Shown here: one piece after another, positions 27,134 to 37,963 of the stretch | How the letters are laid out: each line of letters opens with the position of its first letter | Numbering within the stretch: the first letter of the stretch is position 1 | Assembly (NCBI GenBank): GCA_963724735.1 | Contig: CAVRVX010000012.1 | Location: forward strand, 68,304 to 132,303 | DNA length: 64,000 nucleotides | DNA from: Rhodoplanes sp963724735 | GTDB taxonomy: Bacteria > Pseudomonadota > Alphaproteobacteria > Rhizobiales > Xanthobacteraceae | Direction of reading: 5' to 3' | Notes under the pieces: generated by a model | Databases searched by the model: none | What the model was told of the DNA's origin: nothing | What the model saw: only the letters and a program-made list of their open reading frames with translations | Program-made: the position numbers and the translations under genes

Positions 27134-27442
27134 TCACATCGTGGATAGAACTGAAAAGCTCTCGCCTCGGCGGCGTTCGGTGAGGTCACGGACCGTTGCT
27201 TCCGAGACGTCCATGCCTGTCACGCGCGCGAGCCAAGGCCCCCGACGCGCCGCCTCGATCATCGCGGCAACGGCATCCGCTGGACCGGCGATCACCGCCT
27301 CGACCGAGCCGTCCCGCCGGTTCCTCACCCAGCCCTCGAGGCCCCGTTCCATCGCCTCATTTGCCGCCCAGGCCCGATAGCCGATGCCTTGCACGCGTCC
27401 ACGCACAATGAAATGCCGGATTACGCGGGTCTCGCCCCCCAT
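27134..27442 (-). CDS. acyP: acylphosphatase
   Basis: 102 residues. The signature FIVRGRVQGIGYRAWAANEA holds the catalytic Arg (phosphate-binding loop), and GWVRNRRDGSVEAVIAG the catalytic Asn; the ferredoxin-like fold length is right. Hydrolyses acyl-phosphates such as carbamoyl phosphate in the cytoplasm. Starts MGGETRVIRH at 27442; the ribosome site is weak, so a start a few codons inside is possible. Confidence 0.92.
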   Translation of the reverse strand: MGGETRVIRHFIVRGRVQGIGYRAWAANEAMERGLEGWVRNRRDGSVEAVIAGPADAVAAMIEAARRGPWLARVTGMDVSEATVRDLTERRRGESFSVLSTM

Positions 27443-27618
27443 AGGACAATCCCAATGTCAAAAGCGCGGCAGCGCGCCGACCACCGACCGCGACGCGCGG
27501 CAGCCGCGAATTCTAGAAGGGTTTTTTCAGCGAAGCGAGCCCATCGGTCAGCATCATGTGGATGGACGCGCCATGCGCCGTTGTCGTGCAGCCACGGGGA
27601 TGCCGGCCGTCCGGTTGG

Positions 27619-27840
27619 TCAGCCGGAGTGCTCGTCGCGGAGAGTTGTATTCCCTTCATTGCTCACGCGGCTGCAAAGGCTGAGAGTCTCCGCTTCAAGC
27701 CGCGCCATGTCGAGAATGAAACCGAGCGCGTTGAGCCCGTGCCGGCGCGCGATTTGAGCTAAATTTGATGACATTTCAGCGATGTACGCAGCGGCCGCGG
27801 AAGGATCACTATGGCCGTCGACGTGCGAGTTTTCTGGCAT
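27619..27840 (-). CDS. small conserved hypothetical protein, 73 aa
   Basis: MPENSHVDGHSDPSAAAAYI followed by EMSSNLAQIARRHGLNALGF and ILDMARLEAETLSLC. The pattern 'A.YIA.M...L..IAR.HGL..LG.ILDMARLEAE' recurs in small proteins of Bradyrhizobiaceae that I remember only as unnamed; function unknown. Predicted soluble and helical. Its start is divergent from topA, 214 bases away. Confidence 0.6.
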   Translation of the reverse strand: MPENSHVDGHSDPSAAAAYIAEMSSNLAQIARRHGLNALGFILDMARLEAETLSLCSRVSNEGNTTLRDEHSG

Positions 27841-27889
27841 CTCGAACCTGCCGGCAGACTTTTGAAACCCAGTCTCAATGTCTATACCG

Positions 27890-27909
27890 TTAGTTGATTT
27901 AGTAACTAA
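27890..27909. promoter_or_regulatory. inverted repeat in the hypothetical/topA divergent region
   Basis: TTAGTT (27890-27895) and AACTAA (27904-27909) with an 8-base spacer, inside the AT-richest part of the divergent intergenic region. It could be an operator or promoter element for either gene. Short, so it may be chance. Confidence 0.25.
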
Positions 27910-28054
27910 TCTCTACTCCTAATTTTATAAACAGAACCGCGCAAGGGGCGGGTCAATTTGACAGCAGGCGGCTCCTTACCCATTTTCCTGGCCATCCACG
28001 CGGCGAGCCGCCCAACAGCGCCCATCAGAAAAAGCTTAAAACACAAGGCCCTTC

Positions 28055-30808
28055 ATGAACATAGTCGTCGTCGAATCCCCGGCCAAGGCGAAGACCATCA
28101 ATAAATATCTCGGCCGCGGCTATGAGGTGCTGGCGTCGTTCGGCCACATCAGGGACCTCCCAGCCAAGGATGGCTCGGTTGATCCGGCCGTCGATTTCCG
28201 CATGGTTTGGGAGATCGATCCCAAGGCGCAGAAGCGGCTCAATGACATCGCGCGCGCCGTCAAATCAGCGGACAAGCTGATTCTCGCCACCGACCCGGAT
28301 CGCGAGGGCGAGGCGATCTCCTGGCATCTCATCGAGGCGCTCAAGGAAAAGCACGCGTTAAGCGGTCAAGCCATCGAACGTGTGGTGTTCAACGCCATCA
28401 CCAAGCATGCGGTCACCGAGGCGATGAAGCATCCGCGCGGAATCGATCAGGCCTTGGTCGATGCCTATCTCGCCCGCCGGGCGCTCGACTACTTGGTCGG
28501 ATTCACGCTGTCGCCGGTGCTGTGGCGCAAGTTGCCGGGCGCGCGCTCGGCCGGTCGCGTTCAGTCGGTTGCGCTGCGGCTGGTCTGCGACCGTGAGCTT
28601 GAGATCGAGAAATTCGTCCCGCGCGAATACTGGTCGCTCATTGCGACGCTCGCCACCCCGCGCGGGGAGCCTTTTCAGGCGCGGCTGGTCGGCGCCGACG
28701 GGCAAAAGATCGCGCGGCTCGACATCGGCGCCGGGGCCGAGGCCGAGGCATTCAAGCAGGCGCTCGAACAGGCGGCCTTCGCCGTCGCCGCGGTGGAGGC
28801 AAAGCCGACCAAACGCAACCCGGCGCCGCCGTTCACCACCTCCACGCTGCAGCAGGAGGCGAGCCGGAAGCTCGGCTTTCCGCCCGCGCACACGATGCGC
28901 GTCGCCCAGCGCTTGTATGAGGGCATTGACACCGGCGGCGAGACGGTCGGCCTGATCACCTATATGCGCACCGACGGCGTGCAGATCGCCGAAGAGGCGA
29001 TCACCGCGATCCGATCGCTGATTCGCGAGGACTATGGCGCGCGTTACGTCCCGGATGGGCCGCGCCGCTATCAGACCAAGGCGAAGAACGCTCAGGAAGC
29101 GCACGAGGCGATCCGGCCGACCGACGTCACGCGGCGACCACGCGACATCGCCCGCTTCCTCGATTCCGATCAGGCCAAACTCTACGATCTAATCTTCAAG
29201 CGCGCGGTGACGAGCCAGATGGAATTGGCCGAGCTCGAGCGCACGACGGTCGATATAATCGCGAATGTCGCAGCGCCCAAGCCGCGCGTCCTCGATCTGC
29301 GCGCAACCGGGACGGTCGTCACCTTCGACGGCTTTCTCGCCGTATACCAGGAAGGCCGCGACGAGAGCTCCGAGGACGAAGAAGGCCGCCGCCTGCCGCA
29401 GATGAGCGTCGGCGAGGCGCTCGAGAAGATCGCCATCGACGCGAGCCAGCACTTCACCGAGCCGCCGCCGCGCTATTCCGAAGCGTCGCTGGTCAAGCGC
29501 CTGGAAGAGCTCGGCATCGGGCGCCCCTCCACCTATGCGTCGATCCTGCAGGTTCTTAAGGACCGTAAATATGTGCGCGGCGAGAAGGGCCGGCTGATCC
29601 CGGAGGATCGCGGCCGGATCGTCACCGCCTTCCTCGAAAGCTTCTTCTCGCGCTACGTCGAATACGACTTCACCGCCGATCTCGAGGAGCAGCTCGATCG
29701 CGTCTCCAACAACGAGATCGAATGGCTCGAGCTGATGCGCCGCTTCTGGCGCGATTTCTTCGCGGCGGTCGACGGGATCAAGGATTTGAAGGTCAGCGAC
29801 GTCATCGATGCGCTCGACGACATGCTCGCGCCGCACATCTTCCCAGCCCGGCCGGACGGGACCGATCCGCGCCTGTGCCCGACCTGCGGGACCGGGCGGC
29901 TCTCACTGAAGCTCGGCCGCTACGGCGCGTTCATCGGCTGCTCGAATTATCCCGACTGCCGGTACACCCGCCCCTTCTCCGTGCCGGGGGCCGACGGCGT
30001 GGCCGAGCCGGAAGCGCGCGTGCTTGGGCAGGACCCGGAAACGGGGCTGGACGTCTCGCTGCGAAGCGGCCGGTTCGGCCCCTACGTGCAGCTCGGCGAC
30101 GGCAATGGCGAGGAGAAACCGAAGCGCGCGGGCCTGCCGAAAGGAACCGACCCCGAAACGGTCGACCTCGACTTTGCGCTCGGCCTCCTCTCGCTGCCAC
30201 GCGAGGTGGGCAAGCATCCGGAGGATAGCGAGCCCCTCGTCGCCGGCATCGGCCGCTACGGCGCTTACGTCCAGCACGGAAAAACCTTCGCCAATCTCGA
30301 GGCCGGCGATGATGTGCTGACGATCGGCCTCAACCGCGCGGTGACGCTGATCGCCGACAAGCGCACCAAGGGTCCGCGCGGACGCAAGTTCGCCGCCGAT
30401 CCCGGCCGCTCGCTGGGCGAGCATCCCGACAAGGGCGGGCCGATCGTGGTCAAGAGCGGGCGCTACGGCCCCTATGTCAGCCACGACGGGCTCAACGCCA
30501 CCATCCCGAGGGACAAGTCGCCGGACGCCATCACGCTGGAGGAGGCGGTCGCGCTGTTGGCCGCGCGGGCGGAACGGGTCGGCAATGCTCCGCCGCGCAG
30601 GCGCAGCGGCGCAGGCGGTCGCAAGAAGGCCGCTGAGGCTGGCACCGCAGCGGACGCGACCGGCGCGGCGGGGGCGGAAGCGGCAACCGCTACGAACGGC
30701 GACGCGACCGAAGCAGCCGGCCACGGAGCCGCCGGTCCGAAGCGGCGCAAAGCTGCGAAGCCATCGCTAGCCATGCGAGCGAAGAGATCGTCAGCCGCCA
30801 GCGAGTGA
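28055..30808 (+). CDS. topA: DNA topoisomerase I
   Basis: 917 residues. Relaxes negatively supercoiled DNA (type IA). TOPRIM domain at the start (VVESPAKAKTINKYLGRGYE; DPDREGEAISWHLIEAL with the acidic metal site), active-site Tyr in GLITYMRTDGVQIAEEA (about residue 303), gate domains to about 590, a four-Cys zinc ribbon (CPTCGTGRLSLKLGRYGAF..CSNYPDCRYTRPF, about 607-645), then TopoI C-repeats (GRFGPYVQLGDG, GRYGAYVQHGKT, GRYGPYVSHDGL) and a basic Lys/Arg/Ala tail to residue 917. Full length and intact. Confidence 0.97.
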   Translation: MNIVVVESPAKAKTINKYLGRGYEVLASFGHIRDLPAKDGSVDPAVDFRMVWEIDPKAQKRLNDIARAVKSADKLILATDPDREGEAISWHLIEALKEKHALSGQAIERVVFNAITKHAVTEAMKHPRGIDQALVDAYLARRALDYLVGFTLSPVLWRKLPGARSAGRVQSVALRLVCDRELEIEKFVPREYWSLIATLATPRGEPFQARLVGADGQKIARLDIGAGAEAEAFKQALEQAAFAVAAVEAKPTKRNPAPPFTTSTLQQEASRKLGFPPAHTMRVAQRLYEGIDTGGETVGLITYMRTDGVQIAEEAITAIRSLIREDYGARYVPDGPRRYQTKAKNAQEAHEAIRPTDVTRRPRDIARFLDSDQAKLYDLIFKRAVTSQMELAELERTTVDIIANVAAPKPRVLDLRATGTVVTFDGFLAVYQEGRDESSEDEEGRRLPQMSVGEALEKIAIDASQHFTEPPPRYSEASLVKRLEELGIGRPSTYASILQVLKDRKYVRGEKGRLIPEDRGRIVTAFLESFFSRYVEYDFTADLEEQLDRVSNNEIEWLELMRRFWRDFFAAVDGIKDLKVSDVIDALDDMLAPHIFPARPDGTDPRLCPTCGTGRLSLKLGRYGAFIGCSNYPDCRYTRPFSVPGADGVAEPEARVLGQDPETGLDVSLRSGRFGPYVQLGDGNGEEKPKRAGLPKGTDPETVDLDFALGLLSLPREVGKHPEDSEPLVAGIGRYGAYVQHGKTFANLEAGDDVLTIGLNRAVTLIADKRTKGPRGRKFAADPGRSLGEHPDKGGPIVVKSGRYGPYVSHDGLNATIPRDKSPDAITLEEAVALLAARAERVGNAPPRRRSGAGGRKKAAEAGTAADATGAAGAEAATATNGDATEAAGHGAAGPKRRKAAKPSLAMRAKRSSAASE

Positions 30809-31574
30809 CGCGCCCCCTCTCCCGCTGTCGGGGTAAAATCACGCCCGCAGAGAAATACTCGTGGTCTGATCGTCAGCGCCCCCACCTGGATCGCTATGCC
30901 AGCCCCCTTCCGTCGCACTTCCTTCCGCCCCCGTCTGCGCCTATATTGTTCAAGCCGGCTTGCCGGCTATGGCGATAAATGGCCGTCGCAATAAACCTAT
31001 CGGACCCGGGGGCAGTACCCGGCGCCTCCACCATCTGCCCATTGGAAGCGTTCCAGTGGGAGCGGCCCGTAGCTTAGGCACGCGACCTGCTCTGGCGCGA
31101 CGATGCCCGCACACGGTGGGCAGGTGATGGGGGCGAAATAGGATCGACGAGGGCGTAAAGGGCGCGCTTTTGCTCGGTATGGTTCCGCCGTTATCGGGCC
31201 ATAGCAATAGTTGCCAACGACAACTTTGCTCCGGTGGCTCAGGCCGCGTAATGCGGTTTGAAAAACCGATTTCAAGCCCTGACGTTTAGCAACGGCAGGC
31301 GGGGTTCGGAGGCACCTGGCAACAGAAGCCTCCACTTCGCCTTCCCAACGCTGCTCCGGTTCATCGCCTACGCGATTTTGTTGCGGCGCGTTGCGCGTCC
31401 GGTCCGCAGTGATCTGCTTTGCGAAGAGACGACGCCAAGCCGCGCGACCCCCTCCTTGTCACCGGCGTCGCAATTTCTCGGGGTAAGTTCCCAGTTGCCA
31501 GGAATGGGGTAAATTCCCAATCTGCCAAAAAATGCTCTAGCATCGTATCTGTCCGAATCGAGAGACTTCGATCG
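30809..31574. other. 766-bp stretch without a confidently supported gene
   Basis: Between topA and sspB. A minus-strand frame 30997-31335 (112 codons) contains FAPITCPPCAGIVAPEQVACL and WADGGGAGYCPRVR, a Cys-rich pattern that might be a remnant of a zinc-ribbon protein, but no start signal or family match supports it. A plus-strand frame precedes the sspB start. GC is lower in 31480-31560, where the sspB promoter should lie. Confidence 0.35.
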
Positions 31575-32183
31575 ATGGCGACCGACTACATCCGCTACGA
31601 CATCCTCACCCAGGAGGCGCTCCGCGGGGTCGTGCGCACCGTCCTCACGGACGTGGCCGCCAAGGGACTTCCCGGCGAGCATCATTTCTTCATCAATATC
31701 GATACCCGCGCCGATGGCGTGAAGATTTCGCCCCGTCTGCTCGCCCGGTACCCGGAGGAGATGACGATCGTCCTGCAGCACCAGTTCTGGGACCTGACGG
31801 TTCAGGACGAGGTCTTCGAGGTCGGCCTGTCGTTCAATGGAATCCCGGAGCGATTGATCGTGCCTTTCGCGGCGATCAAAGGGTTCTTCGATCCGTCCGT
31901 GCAGTTCGGCCTGCAATTCGCCGTGGAATCCGATCTCAAGGGCGAGCCGCCCGAGGCGCCGGTCGCTGCCGAACCGCCGTCGAGCGCCGCTCCGGCCCTC
32001 CCGGCAGGCAAGTCAGGCAAGGAGCGCCCGCCGGCCCGCCATAAGCGCGTGCCGGGACGCGCGAGCGAGCCCGTGCCGACCCCGGCCAATCCGGAAGCTC
32101 AGGCCTCGAAGCCTGAGGAGCCGCCGAATAAACCCGAAGGCGGCGGGCAAGTGGTCCGCCTCGACCGTTTCCGCAAGAAATGA
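31575..32183 (+). CDS. SspB-type ClpXP adaptor protein
   Basis: 202 residues from ATG 31575 (MATDYIRYDILTQEALRGVV). Core residues 1-120: FFINIDTRADGVKISPRLLA, YPEEMTIVLQHQFWDLTVQD, FEVGLSFNGIPERLIVPFAA match alphaproteobacterial SspB, which hands ssrA-tagged or other substrates to ClpXP. A Pro/Ala/Glu-rich linker leads to a conserved C-terminal tail QVVRLDRFRKK, the part expected to dock on ClpX. The upstream extension to 31419 was rejected because the family begins at this Met. Confidence 0.9.
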   Translation: MATDYIRYDILTQEALRGVVRTVLTDVAAKGLPGEHHFFINIDTRADGVKISPRLLARYPEEMTIVLQHQFWDLTVQDEVFEVGLSFNGIPERLIVPFAAIKGFFDPSVQFGLQFAVESDLKGEPPEAPVAAEPPSSAAPALPAGKSGKERPPARHKRVPGRASEPVPTPANPEAQASKPEEPPNKPEGGGQVVRLDRFRKK

Positions 32184-32292
32184 TGCGGCCGGCGTGCATG
32201 CGATGCGCCATCCGTGATCGCTTCGCATATGAGCCGGACACCGGGCCGGCGTATGCCGGACGCATCCGAGAGCATCGTCAAGCGAGACTGTC

Positions 32293-33684
32293 ATGACCCG
32301 GACGCGAACCGAGACCGACACGTTCGGTCCGATCGAAGTTTCCGCCAACTCCTACTGGGGCGCGCAAACCGAGCGTTCGCGCCGCAATTTCCGTATCGGC
32401 GAAGAGCGGATGCCGCTGGGACTCATCCGCGCGCTCGCCCGCGTCAAGCGCGTGGCGGCCGAGGTGAACGCCGCGCTCGGCCTGCTCGATCCGCGGCGCC
32501 GCGATGCGATCGTCGCTGCCGCTGACGAGATCATCGCCGGGCGCTTCGACGACCACTTCCCATTGATCGTCTGGCAGACCGGATCGGGCACCCAGACCAA
32601 CATGAACGTTAACGAGGTCATCGCCAATCGTGCGAACGAGTTGCTCGGCGGGTCGCTCGGCGCCAAGGCGCCGGTGCATCCCAACGATCACGTCAATATG
32701 AGCCAGTCGTCCAATGACAGCTTTCCGACCGCGATGCATGTCGCGGCCGTCGCGGAGATCGCCGATCGGCTCATCCCTTCGCTGATAGATTTACGTGTAG
32801 CTTTAAGCGCTAAGAGCGATGAATTCGAGCCAATTGTGAAGATCGGGCGGACTCATTTGCAGGATGCCGTCCCCCTCACCCTCGGCCAGGAGTTCTCCGG
32901 CTATGCCGCGCAGGTCGGCTCTGCCCTCGCCCGCATCGAAGAGGCGGTGCGGCATCTTCACCCCCTCGCCCAGGGCGGCACTGCGGTCGGCACGGGACTC
33001 AACGCGCCGCCCGAATTTGCCGAACGGTTTGCCGCGGGCATGGCGGCGTTGACCGGCCGCCCATTCGTGAGCGCCGCGAACAAGTTCGAGGCGCTCGCTG
33101 CGCACGACGCCTTCGTGTTCGTGCATGGCGCGCTCGCCGCGCTCGCGTCGGCCCTGTTCAAGATTGCGAACGATATCCGCCTCTTGGCGAGCGGTCCGCG
33201 CTCCGGTTTCGGCGAGATCATCCTGCCTGAGAATGAGCCGGGCTCCTCAATCATGCCCGGCAAGGTCAACCCTACCCAGAGCGAAGCGCTCACCATGGTT
33301 TGCGCCCGCGTGTTCGGCAATGAAACCACCATCACGGTCGCGGCGAGTCAGGGCCATTTCGAACTCAACGTGTTCAAGCCGGTGATTGCGTTTGCTTTCC
33401 TCCAATCGGTGCGGCTGCTCGCCGACGCGGCGCGCTCCTTTACTGACAACTGCATCGTCGGCATTCGCCCCAACGAAGAGCGGATCGCAAGCCTGATGCG
33501 GCAGTCGCTCATGCTGGTAACGGCGCTCGCCCCGAAGGTCGGCTATGAGAAGGCTGCGGAAATCGCCAAGGCGGCGCACGCCAGAGGCACGACGCTGCGC
33601 GAGGAAGCGGTCCGGCTCGGCCATGTGACCGCGGAGGAGTTCGACCATCTCGTCCGTCCCCACGCGATGACACGGCCAGGTTGA
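32293..33684 (+). CDS. fumC: fumarate hydratase class II
   Basis: 463 residues. Reversible hydration of fumarate to malate in the TCA cycle. Signatures: YWGAQTERSRRNF, GSGTQTNMNVNEVIANRANE, HPNDHVNMSQSSNDSFPTAM, KIGRTHLQDAVPLTLGQEFS and the fumarase signature GSSIMPGKVNPTQSEALTMV. Intact, iron-independent class II enzyme. It is separated from sspB by 109 bases on the same strand. C-terminus TAEEFDHLVRP is normal. Confidence 0.96.
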   Translation: MTRTRTETDTFGPIEVSANSYWGAQTERSRRNFRIGEERMPLGLIRALARVKRVAAEVNAALGLLDPRRRDAIVAAADEIIAGRFDDHFPLIVWQTGSGTQTNMNVNEVIANRANELLGGSLGAKAPVHPNDHVNMSQSSNDSFPTAMHVAAVAEIADRLIPSLIDLRVALSAKSDEFEPIVKIGRTHLQDAVPLTLGQEFSGYAAQVGSALARIEEAVRHLHPLAQGGTAVGTGLNAPPEFAERFAAGMAALTGRPFVSAANKFEALAAHDAFVFVHGALAALASALFKIANDIRLLASGPRSGFGEIILPENEPGSSIMPGKVNPTQSEALTMVCARVFGNETTITVAASQGHFELNVFKPVIAFAFLQSVRLLADAARSFTDNCIVGIRPNEERIASLMRQSLMLVTALAPKVGYEKAAEIAKAAHARGTTLREEAVRLGHVTAEEFDHLVRPHAMTRPG

Positions 33685-33865
33685 TCGACCATTGGATTCG
33701 CGCTCGCCGCTGCAAAACGCACCAAAACGCGAGGACGTGCGGAACGCGCTGGCGGGAAACGGGTTCTGCTTTAAGGAACGTCGAAGGCTGAACGAAGCGG
33801 CCGCTGGTCAAGTATCTGACCCACCGCGATTTTCACCGACGCCGCGCCGAAAACGGGAGACGATT

Positions 33866-34156
33866 ATGAAGTCGCCAGTCGTGAAGCGCTCGATCGTGAT
33901 CGCCAGCCACAAGACAAGCGTGAGCCTAGAAGATGCGTTCTGGAAGGGTCTGAAAGAAATAGCCGTCAGTCGCAATATGACGTTGTCGGACCTCGTTTCG
34001 GGCATCGATTCGGACCGCCAGCACGGAAACCTTTCATCGGCCATCCGCCTCTTTGTGCTCGATCATTATCGCTCGAACCACGGCAGCCTCCCCCCTACGG
34101 CGAGTCGTGAAGGGCTCAACGAAAGCATCGGCCAACCGGCCTTGCGCGTTGGCTGA
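33866..34156 (+). CDS. ribbon-helix-helix (RHH_4-like) DNA-binding protein
   Basis: 96 residues from ATG 33866 (MKSPVVKRSIVIASHKTSVS). SIVIASHKTSVSLEDAFWKG, LKEIAVSRNMTLSDLVSGID and NLSSAIRLFVLDHYR follow the arrangement of alphaproteobacterial RHH proteins annotated as aryl-sulfate-sulfotransferase-associated or simply RHH domain proteins. Likely a dimeric transcription regulator. GGGAGACGATT precedes the ATG. It follows fumC and converges on the AsmA gene; target unknown. Confidence 0.85.
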   Translation: MKSPVVKRSIVIASHKTSVSLEDAFWKGLKEIAVSRNMTLSDLVSGIDSDRQHGNLSSAIRLFVLDHYRSNHGSLPPTASREGLNESIGQPALRVG

Positions 34157-34184
34157 AACCATCGCTTGCGTGATGCGGGCCACA

Positions 34185-37100
34185 TCACGGGCGGCCGAAA
34201 AAATCCCATAACGATCGATTGGACGGCGGCGGTGGCGGCTTGGCTGCTGGAGCAGCCGCTGCCGGTTTTGCCGGACGCGGCTTGACGTCGATGGCCGGCG
34301 GCAGGTCGGGAGCGCGCTCGGAGCCGGCCGGCCCTGTCGCGCCGGAAACCGTCCCGGTCGCTCGTTGCCGTCCACGCACAGCCTGGTCGGGATCGGGTGT
34401 CGGCGCGACCGGGTCTCGCGCTGCACGTGCGCGTTCGGCGGCGGCGGCCTCCTCACGCCGTTTTTTTGCCTCCCGCTCCGCCGCCTCGACGCGCTTTGAT
34501 TCCCGTTCGACCGCCCGCAACATGACAAAGCTGATGAGATCGGCGGTGTCGATTTCACGGATCGCCGTCGGCAATGAGCCGTTCAGCAAAATGGACACTT
34601 CCGGCCGGCGTGCCTTCATGTCTTCGCGGGGTGAGCCGGAAAGCGTCACGCGGGCGTTCAGATTGTCGTCGACGAGGTTGAGCGTCCCGGAAAATTTGAG
34701 GTCCACCCCGTCCGCGTTCACCGCGATTGGAACGAGAGCAACCCGCCCGTCCGATATTGCGAGCGCAGCCGTAGCCATGGGAACTGTGAGCCTGCCCGCG
34801 TCGAGGGCCGTTCCGAGATAGGCAGAGAGCCTGTCCGGGGCCAAGCCGCGATCGGCCGCCTGGATGGCCGCCTCGATCGCCTTCGGGTCGAGGCCGGGAA
34901 TTTCCACCTTCTCGAGCGTCACGGCTGCGTTTCCGGCAAGCGCCCCGAGCAGCGCGGCAGGACTCCGTCCGCTGCCGTCGATCTCGGATACGACGGAGAC
35001 GCCCCCGCTGGCGGGAGGCTTGTTGCGGCCGAAGGTGAACTGAGCGAGGTCGCCCTTGACGAGCCCGAGACGCGCGCGCGCCGACAGTCCCTCGGGATTG
35101 GTGCGAAACGCGGCGTTCGCAGTGAACGCGCCGCCTGCGAGGCTGCCGCTCACCTCGTCGAGGGCAAGGGAAGTGCCGTCGAAGCGCGCGCGCCCTTTGA
35201 GGTTGTTGACGGCGAGGCCGGACAGAAGACCGGCGCGCGCCGCCTGGAAACTGATGGCGCCTTCGACATTGTCGAACAACGGCCGGACAAATGGCTCGGC
35301 CGACCAGCCAAGGTCTTCTTCGCGCGGCGCGGCGCGGCGGGGAACGCCGATCAAGGCCGCAATGACCTTTCCGGCGTCGAGATCCGTCACCCGAACGCGC
35401 CCGTCGACGCCAAGCGGCGAACCAAGCCGCAGACTGATCTTCCCGTCGACCGCCGAGCCGGCCACCCTGCTCTTGACGTCGTCAAAGATAAGCGCACGGC
35501 CGGCGAACGCGAGCCGGCTCTCGACTGAAAGCGGCAGCGCCGCGGGCGCACTTGCATTCAGCAGCACTCTTGCATCTGCGGCCGAGAGCGACAGGTTGGC
35601 GCGGCCATTCCATTCGCCTTTGTCCTGGCGCGCCGCGCCGTTCGCGGAGGCCGAAAGCCCGCCCGCCGCGAGGCGCAGATCAAAGGCCACGTCGCCGTCG
35701 AGCGGTCCATTCCCGCCAAGGGAAATCTGCGCGGGACGAGCCTCGATCGCCGCTATGCGGTCGAAACCGACCAGCGCCGCCAGCACCTTGCCATCGTCGG
35801 CCTCGATCGACCCGTCGATCCTCACTTTGGTCGAAGCCAATGCGGCGACATTGCCGGTTCCGCCGGCCGCCAGGTTAATCCGTACCGCGCCGAATTTGCC
35901 GTTGATCGTCAGCCTCGCGTCGCTCGCCTGCGCGCCGCGGCCGGAACTCGGCGGCGCCGGTTGGGCCGGACCCATTTCGAGCCGGACCCGCAATTCGACC
36001 GGAGCGAGCTGGCTCCCGTAGCGCCTGATCTCCGCCGCCGCATCCGGGGCAAACCGTCCGGCAATGCCAATCAATCCCTCCGCACGCGTCGCATTGAGCG
36101 CGAGCGATACGGCGCCGTGCGGCGAGGATGACGAAACATCGATCAATCCGCTTGCTTTGACATTGGCCCCCTGCAGATCGGCGACGGAGAAACGTTCGAG
36201 CGTCAGGCCGCTTGCATCGAGCTTCAGCCTCGCCTCGACTTGGCTTGCCTGGATGTCGGCGTAGGAGAGCTTGCCGGCCGAGATCGCAAGCGAAACATTA
36301 TGCGGCCTTTCCAACTTCGTGCCGGCGAACGCACTGCTCGCGATTGCAATCACGCGGTCGAGGTCGATGTCGTCGGCGCGCAGTACGGCGTCGAACCGGG
36401 CGGGGCCGCCGGCCCCGGTCGGCGCATAAGCGACGCGACCTTCGATCCGCCTGTGATCGATCTCCGCTCGCAGACGATCAATGACGATGCCTTGGTCGCC
36501 GATAACGAGATCGCCGCTCGCCTGCAGCGGAGCGACCGGAGCACCGCGGGGCATGTCACCCGCGTCCTCGACGAACGACCACAAGGCTCTAGGATCGGCC
36601 GAATCGATGCTCGCGAGGCCGGCGAATTCGAGGCCCTTCGCGCTCGAACTCGAGGCGGCCGCTCATACGCACTTGCGTCAGGCCCGGCGCTCGAAACTCT
36701 ATCGTCTCGATGTCCCACTGGTCGCGGTCGACGCCAACCGTCCCGCGCAAGCTCTGCACAGCCGCGCCGCCGATCGTCACCGCGTCGATATCGAGATCGA
36801 CCTGTCCGCGCATGGGGACGCGGGTTGCTTCGAACGACGCTCGCGTCGCCGCGATGATGGAGGCCGCCGGCGCGCGCCGCCCCGTTTCCGAAGCGCCGGT
36901 CAATCTGTCGAGATCGATCTGGCGTCCGGTCAACGACGCTTTGAAATGTCCATGCTCTCCCAGCACGACGTCCGCCTTTCCCGCCAGGCGCAACGAACGG
37001 TCTTCCGGCCCATATTGGAACTCGATCTGCTCGGCGAGCGCGCGGCGGGGATCGACTCTTGCCTGCATGGTCAACCGCCACGGCTCGCGCGCGAGCATCC

Positions 37101-37842
37101 GCCCGCTGGGAAGTACTGCGCCGGCGGGCCGCGCCAAGGTGATCGCTCCCTCGAAACGAGGGAGGCTGTCATCAAACTGCAAAACGCCATCGGCGTCTGC
37201 CAATAACGGACGCTCCACCCCCTCAAGGCTCAGACGCAGTTTCACGCCGCCGTCATTGTAGCGTCCGGAGGAAACTCGGAAACGATATGGGCCATCGGAC
37301 GCGATAAAAAAGCCCTCCCCCCGGAGCGGTCCGGTGAGCGATCGCATCTCGCCTTCGAAAGAGAAATCGTTCAGGTTCAAAGCCGAGTGGGTCGACTCGT
37401 CGGCAAGCACGACACGCCCGCCTTCGATCACAAGCTTGTCGATGCTGAGCCGATCAAACTCGATCTCGGCCTTGACGGGAGGTCCTTTAAGATTGCCCGC
37501 AGAGTCGAGCGCGATGCGAAAGCGCGGCTCGCTGACCGTCAGCTCATTCACCCGCCATTGCCTGCGCATCAGCGGGCCGAGCGCAAGTTCGAACTGAAGC
37601 GCACGGGCGGAGACAGCGCTCTCTCCGGCCGAAATCTCAACGCTGTGCAAGGCAAGCGACGGGACGGGCAGGAGTCGCGCCTCGATCGGCCCGGAGATGC
37701 GCACCGGCGCGCCCACAAGCCGGCTCGCTTCGGTTTCGAAATCGCTGCGATATCGGTTCCAATCGACGAAATGCGGCCCCACCAGCGCCGCGACCAGCGC
37801 CAAGATCAGGGCCACCGCCAATCCGAGTAACGTCGTCTGCAC
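34185..37842 (-). pseudogene. AsmA-family protein, frameshifted near 36635
   Basis: Starts MQTTLLGLAVALILALVAAL (GTG 37842): one N-terminal membrane helix followed by FVDWNRYRSDFETEASRLVG and repeating beta-rich segments, as in the AsmA/YhdP family of inner-membrane proteins implicated in phospholipid transport to the outer membrane. After MSGRLEFEREG the frame breaks; the natural continuation LEFAGLASIDSADPRALWSF is in the next frame and runs to 34185 (C-terminal AsmA_2 domain, then a Pro/Ala-rich tail ending NRSLWDFFGRP). Total 3658 = 3n+1, so one extra base near 36632-36636 restores about 1218 residues. Pseudogene or sequence error; all other motifs are intact. Confidence 0.85.
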
Positions 37843-37963
37843 GCGTACGCTCCGAACGGATTTCCCGTGGGACGCTCCGCCTATTCGCGAGTCGGCCGGC
37901 CAAGCGGGGGCGGTCGCGCGCCACCGGCCGCGAATCGGTTCCGGCTATAGTTTCCGATCGGCA

